A stretch of 64,000 nt of DNA from 0-14-0-80-60-11 sp049322355 (lineage in GTDB: Bacteria; Desulfobacterota; Desulfobaccia; Desulfobaccales; 0-14-0-80-60-11): assembly GCA_049322355.1 (NCBI GenBank), contig JBMORG010000029.1, positions 310,001-374,000 of the forward strand, written 5' to 3'. Position 1 is the first letter of the stretch; each line of letters begins with the position of its first letter. The notes below the pieces were generated by a model. It was not told the DNA's origin and ran no database searches. It saw only the letters and a program-made list of their open reading frames with translations. Positions 9,849-18,610 of the stretch are shown here, piece by piece. Made by a program: the position numbers and the translations under genes.

Positions 9849-9873
9849 GTATCATTCAATTCATTAATGATAC
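9849..9873. promoter_or_regulatory. Candidate upstream activator site
   Basis: GTATCATT (9849-9856) and AATGATAC (9866-9873) form a perfect 8-bp inverted repeat with a 9-bp spacer. It lies about 55 bp upstream of the -24 element, in very AT-rich DNA. It is the obvious candidate binding site for the adjacent sigma-54 activator. Inference from position and symmetry. Confidence 0.55.
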
Positions 9874-9927
9874 ATTATCACAATTCTCAATGGCATTAAT
9901 ATCAATAAAATCAATAGATTATTTCAA

Positions 9928-9942
9928 TGGCACATATATTGC
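9928..9942 (+). promoter_or_regulatory. Sigma-54 (-24/-12) promoter
   Basis: TGGCACATATATTGC has the invariant GG (9929-9930) and GC (9941-9942) separated by exactly 10 nt and matches the consensus TGGCAC-N5-TTGC. It lies about 70 bp before the first gene of the operon. Confidence 0.88.
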
Positions 9943-10011
9943 CTTTATAAGCATAAAAAATCCCAAAACTTAAAAACTCAGAACCTAAAACCCAAAAAGG
10001 GAGGCCCCGGG

Positions 10012-10467
10012 ATGAAAGTCGCTACAAGAGATATTGAAACTATTCTGGAACAATATCCCCGTCAGCCACAACATCTGATCAACCTCCTCCAGGACGTTCA
10101 GGCCGAATTCAACTACATCTCCTCCGAGCACCTCACCTTGATCTGTGATCACGTGGGGGTGCCCCTTACTCAAGCCTGGGCTATCGCCACTTTCTACAGA
10201 TCCTTCAGCCTGGAGCCCCGGGGCGAGCACGAGGTTAAGGTATGTTTAGGCACGACTTGTCACCTCAAAGGGGCGGAACGCCTGGTGGAAGGGTGTGAGC
10301 GGGATTTGGGGGTGGCCCGAGGTCAAACCACGGGAGACTTGCGTCTGTCCCTGGAAACTGTGAAATGCGTGGGCGCCTGTGCTTTAGCCCCTGTGGTGAT
10401 GATTGACAACGATTATCTGGGCAGAGCCAACATGATTTCCCTGAAGAAGCGACTCGACGAACTTTAA
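10012..10467 (+). CDS. NuoE/HoxE-like [2Fe-2S] subunit
   Basis: 151 residues, the usual size of the 24-kDa thioredoxin-like subunit that passes electrons to the NuoF flavoprotein. The [2Fe-2S] ligand pattern is intact: CLGTTC in the first half and CVGAC before the conserved ALAPVV. The gene starts at ATG 10012 after GGGAGG and is first in a sigma-54-driven operon, 22 nt ahead of the NuoF-like gene. Its homologue in the second operon of this window is fused to a piece of HdrA. Confidence 0.9.
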   Translation: MKVATRDIETILEQYPRQPQHLINLLQDVQAEFNYISSEHLTLICDHVGVPLTQAWAIATFYRSFSLEPRGEHEVKVCLGTTCHLKGAERLVEGCERDLGVARGQTTGDLRLSLETVKCVGACALAPVVMIDNDYLGRANMISLKKRLDEL

Positions 10468-10489
10468 GACCGGCTGCCAGGAGGACAGG

Positions 10490-12409
10490 ATGAACAGATT
10501 AACCAGCATCGCCGAATTGAAGGCCCTGCAAGACTACCTGGTCCGGGCGCACGACCCTAACCGGCCCACCGTCAGGGTCTGTCGAGGCCCGGGGTGTCTG
10601 GCTCTGGGAGCTGATAAGGTTTCCCAGGCCTTCCAAGCCGCAATCCAGAGCCAGGGGTTGGGAGTCAAGGTCCAGCCTCTCATCAAAGAGACCGGGTGTC
10701 ATGGCTTTTGCAGCCAGGGGACTCTCGTTACCATAGCCCCCGCCGACCTTTGTTACGTGCAGGTAAGACCTCAGGATGTCGAGGAAATTGTGCAAACCAC
10801 TCTGGTCGCCGGTGGCGTTGTGGATAGGCTGCTTTATGCCGAAAACGGCGTCAGATTCAAATCCGAGGCGGAAATCCCGTTCTACCGCCTGCAAAAGAAG
10901 ATCATCCTTAAGAATGTGGGGGTGGTTGACCCGTTGGATATCAATGACGCAATTCAAGTGGGGGTTTACCAATCTTTAGCCAAGGCCCTGAGTGCCATGA
11001 CCCCTGACGAGGTCATCAATACCGTTACAGTTTCCGGTTTGCGGGGTCGGGGCGGCGGTGGTTTCCCCACCGGCTTCAAGTGGAGAAAAGCCGCGGATAA
11101 TGCCCGGGAGAACCCGGGCCCCGTTTATATCATTGCCAACGGCGAAGAAGGCGACCCCGGCGCTTTCATGGACCGGGCCATTATGGAAGGCGACCCCCAT
11201 GCGGTTATTGAAGGCATGGCTATAGGGGCTTACGCCATGGGAGCGAATCTCGGATTCCTCTATGTCCGGCATGAATATCCCATCGCCATTCGGCATCTTT
11301 CCACTGCGGTCCAGCAGGCTTACGCCTTGGGGCTTTTAGGGAAAAACATTCTGGGCACGGGCTTTGATTTCGACATCCAGATCAATCGTGGAGCCGGAGC
11401 TTATGTTTGCGGGGAAGAGACAGCAATAATCGCCTCTCTGGAGGGCCGCATTGGCGAACCCGTAACCCGACCCCCCTATCCGGCCCAGCAAGGTCTCTGG
11501 GGTCGCCCCACGGTGATCAACAACGTGGAGACCTGGGCTAATATTCGTCATATTATTGACCACGGGGCTGAATGGTATAGCGGGGTCGGGGTACCCCATA
11601 GCACCGGTACCAAGATCTTTTCCCTGGTGGGTAAAGTCAAAAATACCGGCCTGGTGGAGGTGCCCATGGGCATCAGCCTGGGAACGCTGGTGGAAGATAT
11701 CGGGGGCGGGGTGCCAGGTCAGAAGAGGTTCAAGGCGGTCCAGACGGGGGGACCTTCAGGCGGCATAATTCCTTATCAGCTAAAAGAGGAATTCGCCGAT
11801 TATCATTTCCATCCTCCGGATTTTAAGCCTACCGATAAAATGGAACTCGCAGTGGACTTCGATTCCATGGCCCAGACCGGCTCCATTATGGGCGGGGGCG
11901 GGATGATCGTCATGGACGATAACGACTGCGTGGTGGACGTGGCCCGGTACTTCCTGCGCTTTCTAGAGGAAGACTCCTGCGGCAAGTGTTTGCCGTGCCG
12001 GTTGGGTCTTAAAGGCATGTTGGAGTTTCTGGATAACTTCGCCCAGGGCAAGGGCAAACCCGAGGACATTGATGAGCTGGAGAGCCTGGGGCAGGCCCTG
12101 GTGGACGGGTCCCTGTGCGGTCTGGGCCGCAGCGCCCCCAACCCGGTTCTGACCGGGATTCGCTACTTCCGGGATGAATACCTGGCCCACATCGTGGATC
12201 ACAAGTGCCCGGCGAAGGTATCCCGGTATCTCATCACCTACCGCATCGATCCCGGTATCTGCAACGGCTGCGCCCTGTGCGTTCCCATGTGCCCCCCGGC
12301 CTGCATCACCGGGGAAAAAGACCAACCCCACGCCATTGACCAAGAAGCCTGCACCCGCTGCGGGGTCTGCAAGGATATCTGCCCTGCGGCTGCCGTGGTC
12401 GTGGATTAG
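10490..12409 (+). CDS. NuoF/HoxF-like NADH-oxidising flavoprotein
   Basis: 639 residues after an AGGAGG site. Residues 1-120 are a thioredoxin-like [2Fe-2S] domain (VCRGPGC and TGCHGFC). Then comes the FMN/NADH core with the glycine-rich loop GLRGRGGGGFPTGFKW and the ANGEEGDPGAFMDR block, an SLBB domain, and the N3-type [4Fe-4S] site ESCGKCLPCRLG, here DSCGKCLPCRLG. The C-terminus adds a 2x[4Fe-4S] ferredoxin (CNGCALCVPMC and CTRCGVCKDIC). The order is that of HydB/HndC/HoxF proteins of bifurcating or NAD-linked hydrogenases and formate dehydrogenases. Expected to oxidise NADH or reduce NAD+ in the cytoplasm. Confidence 0.92.
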   Translation: MNRLTSIAELKALQDYLVRAHDPNRPTVRVCRGPGCLALGADKVSQAFQAAIQSQGLGVKVQPLIKETGCHGFCSQGTLVTIAPADLCYVQVRPQDVEEIVQTTLVAGGVVDRLLYAENGVRFKSEAEIPFYRLQKKIILKNVGVVDPLDINDAIQVGVYQSLAKALSAMTPDEVINTVTVSGLRGRGGGGFPTGFKWRKAADNARENPGPVYIIANGEEGDPGAFMDRAIMEGDPHAVIEGMAIGAYAMGANLGFLYVRHEYPIAIRHLSTAVQQAYALGLLGKNILGTGFDFDIQINRGAGAYVCGEETAIIASLEGRIGEPVTRPPYPAQQGLWGRPTVINNVETWANIRHIIDHGAEWYSGVGVPHSTGTKIFSLVGKVKNTGLVEVPMGISLGTLVEDIGGGVPGQKRFKAVQTGGPSGGIIPYQLKEEFADYHFHPPDFKPTDKMELAVDFDSMAQTGSIMGGGGMIVMDDNDCVVDVARYFLRFLEEDSCGKCLPCRLGLKGMLEFLDNFAQGKGKPEDIDELESLGQALVDGSLCGLGRSAPNPVLTGIRYFRDEYLAHIVDHKCPAKVSRYLITYRIDPGICNGCALCVPMCPPACITGEKDQPHAIDQEACTRCGVCKDICPAAAVVVD

Positions 12410-12420
12410 GAGGTGAGCAG

Positions 12421-13059
12421 ATGGACTCCGGTGAAAATCCGCAGAACGAGGTGATTAATTTCACCATTGACGGTCAACCGGTACAGGCCAAACCCGGCTG
12501 GACCATCCTGGAGACGGCCCGGCAATACCATATCCATATCCCCACCTTGTGCTATCACCCGGCCGTCAATCCCTGGGGCAGTTGCCGCCTGTGCGTGGTC
12601 GAGGCCCGGTATGGGAAACGGGGCAAGATTCTGCCCTCTTGCTTAACCCCACCTATTGAAGAACTCGAAGTTCTGACCAACTCCAAGAGGGTGCTCAATG
12701 TTCGGCGCTGGGTCCTGGAGATGCTCCTGGCCGATTGCCCGGCCTCAAGGGAAATCAAAAAGCTGGCCTCGCAGTATGGTGTCACCTCCAGCCGGTTCAC
12801 CGTCACCAACCCCGAAGAGGAATGCCTCCGGTGCGGGCGCTGCGTGGCGGTGTGCAGTGAGGTGGTGGGGGTACAAGCCCTTACCTTCGGTTCCCCGGGG
12901 GTAAAGAAGGTCTTGGAAACCCCTTATCGGATCCCCAACAGCGCCTGTATCGGGTGTGGCTGCTGCGTCTCGGTCTGCCCCACCGGGGCTTTGCAGAAGC
13001 GCCTGGATACCGTCCGGGGCGACCTGTCCCGGCGCACCGGCCATGGCTTCGCCCATTGA
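12421..13059 (+). CDS. HoxU/NuoG-N-terminal-like iron-sulfur subunit
   Basis: 212 residues after TAGGAGGTGAGCAG. Residues about 12-90 are a plant-type [2Fe-2S] ferredoxin (CYHPAVNPWGSCRLCVVE). A His-Cys3 [4Fe-4S] site is less canonical here. A 2x[4Fe-4S] module follows (CLRCGRCVAVC and CIGCGCCVSVC). No molybdopterin or H-cluster domain follows, so this is a pure electron-wire subunit like HoxU. It overlaps nothing and is 13 nt before the HdrA-MvhD gene. In the homologous operon on the other strand the same module is fused to HdrA. Confidence 0.88.
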   Translation: MDSGENPQNEVINFTIDGQPVQAKPGWTILETARQYHIHIPTLCYHPAVNPWGSCRLCVVEARYGKRGKILPSCLTPPIEELEVLTNSKRVLNVRRWVLEMLLADCPASREIKKLASQYGVTSSRFTVTNPEEECLRCGRCVAVCSEVVGVQALTFGSPGVKKVLETPYRIPNSACIGCGCCVSVCPTGALQKRLDTVRGDLSRRTGHGFAH

Positions 13060-13072
13060 GGAGGTGATATAT

Positions 13073-15547
13073 ATGAACCAACAGCAAGCTGTCAAAAAAA
13101 GCCAGCCTTCGCCCCGGTTGGGAGTCTTCCTCTGTGAGTGCGGAGACCGCATCGCCCCCAAAGTTGAGTCTGCCGTCCTGAGCCAACTGCTCCAGGAGTC
13201 TCCCGGGGTCACCCACGTGGAGGTTCTGCCTTTTTCCTGTCTCCGCCCCGGGTTGGACCGGATCAAGGAAGTGATAGCCGACAAAGGGCTAAACCGGCTC
13301 ATCGTGGCCGGATGCGAAAGCCGCATCCTCCACAAGAAATTCGAGCAGGCCCTGGAACCCCTGGGATTGGCGGAAACCCAGATTGAGCTGGTAAACCTCC
13401 GGGACCATGTGGCCCAGGTCCATAACGCCACACCCGCCGAACTGGCCCAAAAAGGCGCCAAGCTCATCCGGGCCTCACAGGCCTGGCTGGAGACCCTGGA
13501 GCCGGTTCCCCACATGCGCATTGATTACCAGGGGCCGGTCATGGTGCTGGGCGGCGGGGTTGCGGCGTACGGCGCCGCCCAGGAACTGGCGGCCGAAGGC
13601 GTGGAAACCCTCCTTCCCCTGAGCTACGACCCGGCGGAGGAAATGGAGCGCGCCCAGCAGCTCTACTTGGGCGAATACCATTACTATCCCCACCTGGAAC
13701 GCATCATCCAGGAGGTGGAGGCCAGTCCCCTGGTCAACCAGACCCGGGTGGGGACCTTACAGCAGGTCTCCGGCAAGTTCGGGGACTACACCGTGACCTT
13801 TGCCGCTCCGGAGGGCGAGAACAGCGTGGAATTCAAAGCCGGGGCCATCATCGCCGCCCTGGATTGGAAGATCGAGCATCAACTCAAGGATCTGGGCCAT
13901 GGCCGCGACCGGATCATTTGCCAGGTGGACATCAACGAAATGATCCGCGAGGGCGCCCCTTTAAAGGGTCGGATAGTTTTCTGGGTCGACGACCTGGACG
14001 CGGGCCAGCCGTTTGCCGCACCCCTTTCCCTGAAAAGCGCCTGGAACACCGCAGTCTACCTGCGGGAAAACTTCCCTGAGACCCAGGTGGCCATCCTCTA
14101 TGACAGCACCATGTCCACCCCCCTGGGGACCTTCGACCGGGCCCGGGCCCGGCAATTGGGCATTTCCCTGACCCCCTACGACAATCATGTGCATCCCACC
14201 GTCAAGCACGACTATATATCTTATAACCGGGCCACCGACCGCACCGAACAGGATATGCCCTGGGATCTGCTGGTGCTTTCGCCCCGGCGCACTCCCGGGG
14301 CCGAGGCCCTCAAAACCGCTAAAATTCTGGGGCTGGAAGTCAAAGAAGAAGCCTTCCTGGACCGGTCGCCCCAGATGGTCCGCCCTGACCAGGTGGTCCT
14401 GGGAGAAAAACTCATCGTCGGGTCCGCCTGCCAGCCCTGCGACCTGAGGGGCGCTTTAAGCCAGGGGGCCCGGGTGGCCAAAAAAACCGCGGCTCTGGTC
14501 AAAAAGGCCCAGGCCGGTGAGCTTTTCGCGCCTGAGATTATTTCCACGGTGGACCAGAGCAAGTGCACGGTCTGCACCCTGTGCCGGGAGATTTGCGACT
14601 GCATGGCCATCCAGCCCGTGAGCGGCCCTGTGGAAGGTTTGGGCCACAATGTCCCCCGGATGGTGGACCCCATGCTCTGCACCGGGGAAGGCACCTGCGC
14701 CGCCTCCTGCCCGGAAATGGCCCTTACTCTCGCCAACTGTACCACCGCCCAGCACGAGGCCCGGGTGACCGCGCTGGCCCGCAGCCTGGATATAGATGAA
14801 GTCATGGGGTTCGGCTGCCAGTGGAGCGGCGCCGCGGTCGCCGACCAAGCCGGCCTCCGGGGCTTGAGCTACAACCGGCGCTTTTATCTCCTGCCGGTGC
14901 GCTGCCTGGGACAGATCGACCCCCTGGTTATGGGCCGGGCCTTCCTGGAAGGGACCAACGGGCTGTTGCTCATCGGCTGCAATCCTGAAGAATGCCACCA
15001 CAGCTACGGCATCGACCACACCTGGAGCCGGGTCTGGGTCTTGAAAAAGCTTTTGTCTCTCTGCGGTCTGGAAAGGGAGCGCATCGCCCTGGCCCACAGT
15101 GACATCACCAAGCCGGACCAGTTCGTGACCACTGTGGAAAGCTTTATGAAGACCATGGCCCGGCTGGGCCCCATTACCCGGGACGCTGAAATGCTGAGCA
15201 AGCTCCGGGCCCTGTACGATGCGCTTAAGGTATCCAGGGTGCGCTGGGTCCTGGGGGTCAGCCTGAGGCGCCCCTGGGAAACCGCCTATCCCAGTCACAT
15301 GCCCAACCCCAGCGCTTATGACCAGACCCTGACGTCCATCCTCACCGAGGAATTTTTTCGGGCCCGGGTCAAAAACCTGTTGCGGCAGAAAGGGAAATTG
15401 TTGCAGCTTAATGACATTACCCAAGCCTTGGGCGTGGACGAAGCCCAGGCCCACGAGTATCTCAAGGACATGGGCTACGAAGGACAGATCGCCATCTCGT
15501 TTGTGAACCGCACCCGGTTTTACGGCCTGCCCTCCGGGCCGCAGTAA
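13073..15547 (+). CDS. HdrA-like/MvhD fusion protein (cysteine form)
   Basis: 824 residues from ATG 13073, directly after GGAGGTGATAT; a longer reading from 12956 would overlap the previous gene by over 100 nt. The N-terminal part resembles HdrA (GVFLCECGDRI; a nucleotide-binding VMVLGGGVAAYGAAQEL), but its FAD domain is diverged. A 2x[4Fe-4S] ferredoxin is at about 495-550 (CTVCTLCREIC, then CTGEGTCAASC). About 577-720 is an MvhD domain with LIGCNPEECHH, the Cys counterpart of the Sec motif of the MvhD at 19119-19544. Residues after 740 are helical. MvhD passes electrons between a hydrogenase or formate dehydrogenase and HdrA; no such catalytic subunit is encoded next to this operon, so the electron donor must come from elsewhere. 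The HdrA FAD region is diverged enough that bifurcation is uncertain. Confidence 0.85.
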   Translation: MNQQQAVKKSQPSPRLGVFLCECGDRIAPKVESAVLSQLLQESPGVTHVEVLPFSCLRPGLDRIKEVIADKGLNRLIVAGCESRILHKKFEQALEPLGLAETQIELVNLRDHVAQVHNATPAELAQKGAKLIRASQAWLETLEPVPHMRIDYQGPVMVLGGGVAAYGAAQELAAEGVETLLPLSYDPAEEMERAQQLYLGEYHYYPHLERIIQEVEASPLVNQTRVGTLQQVSGKFGDYTVTFAAPEGENSVEFKAGAIIAALDWKIEHQLKDLGHGRDRIICQVDINEMIREGAPLKGRIVFWVDDLDAGQPFAAPLSLKSAWNTAVYLRENFPETQVAILYDSTMSTPLGTFDRARARQLGISLTPYDNHVHPTVKHDYISYNRATDRTEQDMPWDLLVLSPRRTPGAEALKTAKILGLEVKEEAFLDRSPQMVRPDQVVLGEKLIVGSACQPCDLRGALSQGARVAKKTAALVKKAQAGELFAPEIISTVDQSKCTVCTLCREICDCMAIQPVSGPVEGLGHNVPRMVDPMLCTGEGTCAASCPEMALTLANCTTAQHEARVTALARSLDIDEVMGFGCQWSGAAVADQAGLRGLSYNRRFYLLPVRCLGQIDPLVMGRAFLEGTNGLLLIGCNPEECHHSYGIDHTWSRVWVLKKLLSLCGLERERIALAHSDITKPDQFVTTVESFMKTMARLGPITRDAEMLSKLRALYDALKVSRVRWVLGVSLRRPWETAYPSHMPNPSAYDQTLTSILTEEFFRARVKNLLRQKGKLLQLNDITQALGVDEAQAHEYLKDMGYEGQIAISFVNRTRFYGLPSGPQ

Positions 15548-15665
15548 TACCGTTTTCGGTTTTCAGTTAAAAAAAGGAATATCCACAGAATAAATAGCGG
15601 TTGGTTGAATTTGAAAATAAACCCGGTATAACCTGTCGCCGGGGCGGTGATCCGGCTATTTAGGA

Positions 15666-15682
15666 GCGGGTTTAAAACCCGC
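15666..15682. repeat. Short perfect palindrome
   Basis: GCGGGTTT (15666-15673) and AAACCCGC (15675-15682) form a small hairpin in the spacer between two convergent operons, upstream of a stronger terminator. REP-like; role unknown. Confidence 0.5.
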
Positions 15683-15700
15683 CCCCACACTCGCCTTACT

Positions 15701-15748
15701 AAAAAATGGGGCCGCAAGGTTTCCCAACCCTTGCGACCCCTATTTTTT
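15701..15748. terminator. Bidirectional terminator between convergent operons
   Basis: GGGG-C-CGCAAGG pairs with CCTTGCG-A-CCCC around a short loop (15708-15740). The stem is flanked by AAAAAAT on the left and TATTTTTT on the right, so it can end transcripts from either side: the HdrA-MvhD operon (+) and the hydrogenase operon (-). Confidence 0.85.
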
Positions 15749-15755
15749 CTTTTTG

Positions 15756-15788
15756 CGCTGAAAGCTGACCGCTGATAGCTGACAGCTT
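15756..15788. repeat. CTGA-phrase intergenic repeat
   Basis: Copy of the phrase seen at 4-36 (GCTGAAAGCTGACCGCTGA), abutting the stop codon of the hydrogenase large subunit gene. Confidence 0.7.
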
Positions 15789-17229
15789 AATTCCTCAGCT
15801 GGTCGATCACCTCGTTCTTCTGGTCCAGGATGGTGACTTCGACAGCAACACCGCCATCCAGGCGGTGAGTAGCGCAGCTCAGTCACGGGTCGTAGGCGCG
15901 TATGGCCATCTCCACCTTGTTCAGGATTCCCTGGTCATACTGCCCGGCCTTGATAAATTCCTTGGCGGCTTGGTCCACCGAGAGGTTGATGGCGGCGTTA
16001 TTGTGGGTGGTGCCGACGATGAGGTTGACGTTGGTGATCAGCCCCTGGTCGTCGCAGGTGTAGTCGTGGATCAAGGTGCCCCGGGGAGCTTCCACACAGC
16101 CGATGCCCCGGCCGGCCTTGGGGGTAATGGACGCCCGGATATCCTTGCTGGTAATCTCCGGGTCCTCCAGGAGCATAACCGCGGTTTCCGCCGCCTGCAC
16201 CAGTTCGATGAGGCGGGCATAGTGATACAGCAGGGTGTAGTGGGCCGGCCGGCCGAACGCCGCCCGGAACTCCTCCAGCTCCTTCTGGGCCAGGGGGGTG
16301 GCCATTTTGTCGGCCACGTTGATGCGGGCCAGGCAGTTGGTGCGGTAGACGCCCACAGGGTTGTCCAGAGACAGGTTGAGCTTGCCCCACTTCTTGGCAT
16401 AGGGGAACTTCTGGTAGGACCAGGGCTCCACCCATTCCCCGATGTAGTCCACATACTGGTCGTAGGTGAAATCGTCGTAGGAGCCGTCGGGCTTCATCAG
16501 CCGCAACTTGCCGTCGTAGAAGTCCAGGGCGCCGTCGTCGGTTACGGTGCCCAGATACCCCACCTCGATGACTCCGATTGATTTGATGGCATCCAGGTAT
16601 TTGGGGAAGACGTTTTCCTTGGCGAAGTTGATGGAGAACTTAGAGAACTCCAGCAACTCCTTAGCCTGGGGCAGCATCTCATCCCGTTCCTTTTCGGTCA
16701 TGGGTTTGCTGACCCCGCCCGGCATGGAGAAGGTGGGATGGATGGCCCGGCCGGCAAAGTGCTCCAGCATCATGGCGCCCTGCTGGCGCATCTTCACTAC
16801 CTGCTTGGCGATGTCCGGGGCCGCCTGGACGATGCCCACCACGTTGCGCACCGAATAGTCGGCATCCGGGCCGATGACGAAGTCCGGGGCCGCCAGGAAG
16901 TAAAAGTGCAGAATCTTGTCGCTGACGTAGGCGATGCTCTGCATCAGGCGGCGCAATTTTATCGCCGCGGGAGGCGGAGTGACGCCGAAACAGCCATCCG
17001 TCGCCTTGCTGGAAGCCAGGTGATGGGCCCAGGGACAGATGCCGCAGATATGGCAGACGATCCGGGGCATTTCCTCCACCGGGCGGCCTTCGCAGAATTT
17101 CTCAAAGCCGCGCAGCGCCTGGACGTGCACCTTGGTATCCGCGACGTTGCCGGCATCGTCCAACGTGATGGCCACCTTGGCGTGGCCTTCGATCCGGGTT
17201 ACCGGTTGGATATTGATGACTTTTCCCAT
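15787..17229 (-). CDS. mvhA: [NiFeSe] hydrogenase large subunit with selenocysteine (MvhA/VhuA type)
   Basis: 480 residues when read through TGA at 15883-15885. The start is ATG 17229, with GGGGGTG 7 nt upstream. It is the catalytic subunit of a cytoplasmic F420-non-reducing-type hydrogenase (H2 to 2H+ + 2e-). The first Ni-ligand motif ICGIC is at residues about 61-65. The second is DP-U-LSC-ATH near the end, with Sec449 where most enzymes have Cys, then Cys452 and His455. A 25-residue tail follows the His and is expected to be removed by a maturation protease. Stopping at the TGA would remove two of four Ni/Fe ligands, the His cleavage site and the tail, so readthrough is required for activity. 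Sec at this position is known in VhuA/VhuU of methanogens and HysA of sulfate reducers. Last gene of its operon. Confidence 0.93.
15849..15885 (-). promoter_or_regulatory. mvhA Sec codon and SECIS-like hairpin
   Basis: On the minus strand TGA (15885-15883) is followed after 15 nt by a perfect 7-bp stem, CACCGCC with GGCGGTG, closing a loop TGGAT (15860-15856) with G at its second position. The loop begins 22 nt after the TGA. Confidence 0.88.
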
Positions 17230-17241
17230 AGTATTCACCCC

Positions 17242-18186
17242 CTATCTCGCCGGCCGCGCCGGTAGCGGCGCCAGGAATCCATGCCCGCCGATATAGCGGT
17301 TCATGATGGCCCGCCGGTCAACCACGGTTTTGGGGTCCAGACCCACCGAGGTCAGGGCGCCCATCATATCCACCATGGGCCGGGCCCCTTTCCGGATGGG
17401 GCCAAAGCAGCCGCGACACGGGGTCCGGGCCTGTACGCACCGGGGCACGCCGGTCTTGCCGGCGCAGCCCGCCAGGGTTACCGGTCCCATGCAAAAGAAG
17501 CCCTGCTCATTGATGCAGCGCATCTTCTCCAGGCCTTCTTCGGGGTTAAAATCAAGGTTGGTCAAACCCCGCTTAATGGGGCCGCCGCCGGATTTCTGCT
17601 CCCGAATGACCGGACAGGTGTCGCACACGCTGCGCTCCGGCAGGGCCCAGGCAGTCTTGCCTTCCAGCAGGGCGGTGATGGCGTCGGCAATCCAATCCGG
17701 GTGCGGCGCACAACCGGGAATGGTGATATCCACCTTGACCACTTCATCCAGGGCTTTGCAGGTGGGAATCCACGGCGGCACATTGGGGTCTTTGGGGTCA
17801 GCAGAGGGTTCTGTGGTTACGCAATGACGGAAGACTTTGTCAAAAACTTCTTCGCCCTTCCACATGTTGGCCTGGGCCGGAATGCCGCCATAAGCCGCAC
17901 AACTCCCCAGGGCAATGAGAAACTTGACCTTGTTCCTGATTTCCTTCAAAACGTGTTCGTGCTCGGTGTTGCGGACGCCCCCGGAGACGATGCCTACTAC
18001 GGCTTCGGGGATCTCCATGGTCGTCCCTTCCCCGGTCTGCCCATAAAACTTGTGATCTACTAAAGCGGGGATGTGGACGAAGTTGAGGTGAGGTAACAGA
18101 TCCAACAGCGCCTCCCCGGTGTTGAGAATGGAGATCTCGCAACCGGAACAGGCATTCAACCACTCCGATACGACGTTCACCGCCAT
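17242..18186 (-). CDS. mvhG: Hydrogenase small subunit, MvhG type
   Basis: 314 residues from ATG 18186, preceded by AAGGAGGTAAGAAG. It carries the three iron-sulfur clusters that lead from the Ni-Fe site. Visible motifs are the proximal-cluster CSGCE near the N-terminus, GSCAAYGG, CxPHP (GCAPHPDWIAD) and C-terminal cysteine groups (GCAGKTGVPRC, CRGCFG). There is no Tat signal, so the enzyme is cytoplasmic, consistent with Mvh rather than periplasmic Hys enzymes. It lies 12 nt upstream of mvhA. Confidence 0.92.
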   Translation of the reverse strand: MAVNVVSEWLNACSGCEISILNTGEALLDLLPHLNFVHIPALVDHKFYGQTGEGTTMEIPEAVVGIVSGGVRNTEHEHVLKEIRNKVKFLIALGSCAAYGGIPAQANMWKGEEVFDKVFRHCVTTEPSADPKDPNVPPWIPTCKALDEVVKVDITIPGCAPHPDWIADAITALLEGKTAWALPERSVCDTCPVIREQKSGGGPIKRGLTNLDFNPEEGLEKMRCINEQGFFCMGPVTLAGCAGKTGVPRCVQARTPCRGCFGPIRKGARPMVDMMGALTSVGLDPKTVVDRRAIMNRYIGGHGFLAPLPARPAR

Positions 18187-18331
18187 CTTCTTACCTCCTT
18201 TGGTAAGCATTCAGGGGCCAGTTCCGTGGGGGCGTTTGGCATCAGATACCAGCTTTCTAAACTGGAGACTCGTTTAAGCCTCATTCATGCTGGCTGCCGG
18301 CTACGTGAGTGAAATACTCTTCTTTACTTGA

Positions 18332-18556
18332 TCAGTTGCACTCTGAATCCTGACCCCCTGCCTGGTTTCCCGGCTGTGCACCCGCCACCCTACGGGAATA
18401 GACCAGAAACTGGCCATCTTCGACAAATTTTTCCACCTCGAATCCGTCTTTGGCGTAATCCTCCATAACCTGGTGGGCCTGCTCGTCACTCTCATAGACG
18501 ACTCCGTCCCACATGAATTTTTTGCCGTTGACCTTTCTGGCCAAGGGGATATCCAT
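18332..18556 (-). CDS. Small protein of unknown function in hydrogenase operon
   Basis: 74 residues, with a good GGAGG site before the ATG. The sequence is compact and charged (MDIPLARKVNGKKFMWDGVV, then ESDEQAHQVMEDYAKDGFEVEKF, given in part) and looks like a beta-alpha-beta fold; the last 20 residues are low-complexity and may be dispensable. I recognise no family. Its place between the MvhD and MvhG genes suggests a hydrogenase-linked role. No cysteines occur apart from one near the end, so it is not a cluster protein. Confidence 0.6.
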   Translation of the reverse strand: MDIPLARKVNGKKFMWDGVVYESDEQAHQVMEDYAKDGFEVEKFVEDGQFLVYSRRVAGAQPGNQAGGQDSECN

Positions 18557-18610
18557 AACTGCTTTACCTCCGGTTTAACATCCAAACTTTTCCAACAACA
18601 TCTTGCTTTT

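Noticed and set aside
12956..13072. N-terminal extension of the HdrA-MvhD fusion
   Set aside because: It overlaps the upstream gene in another frame and gives low-complexity sequence; ATG 13073 has an excellent ribosome site.
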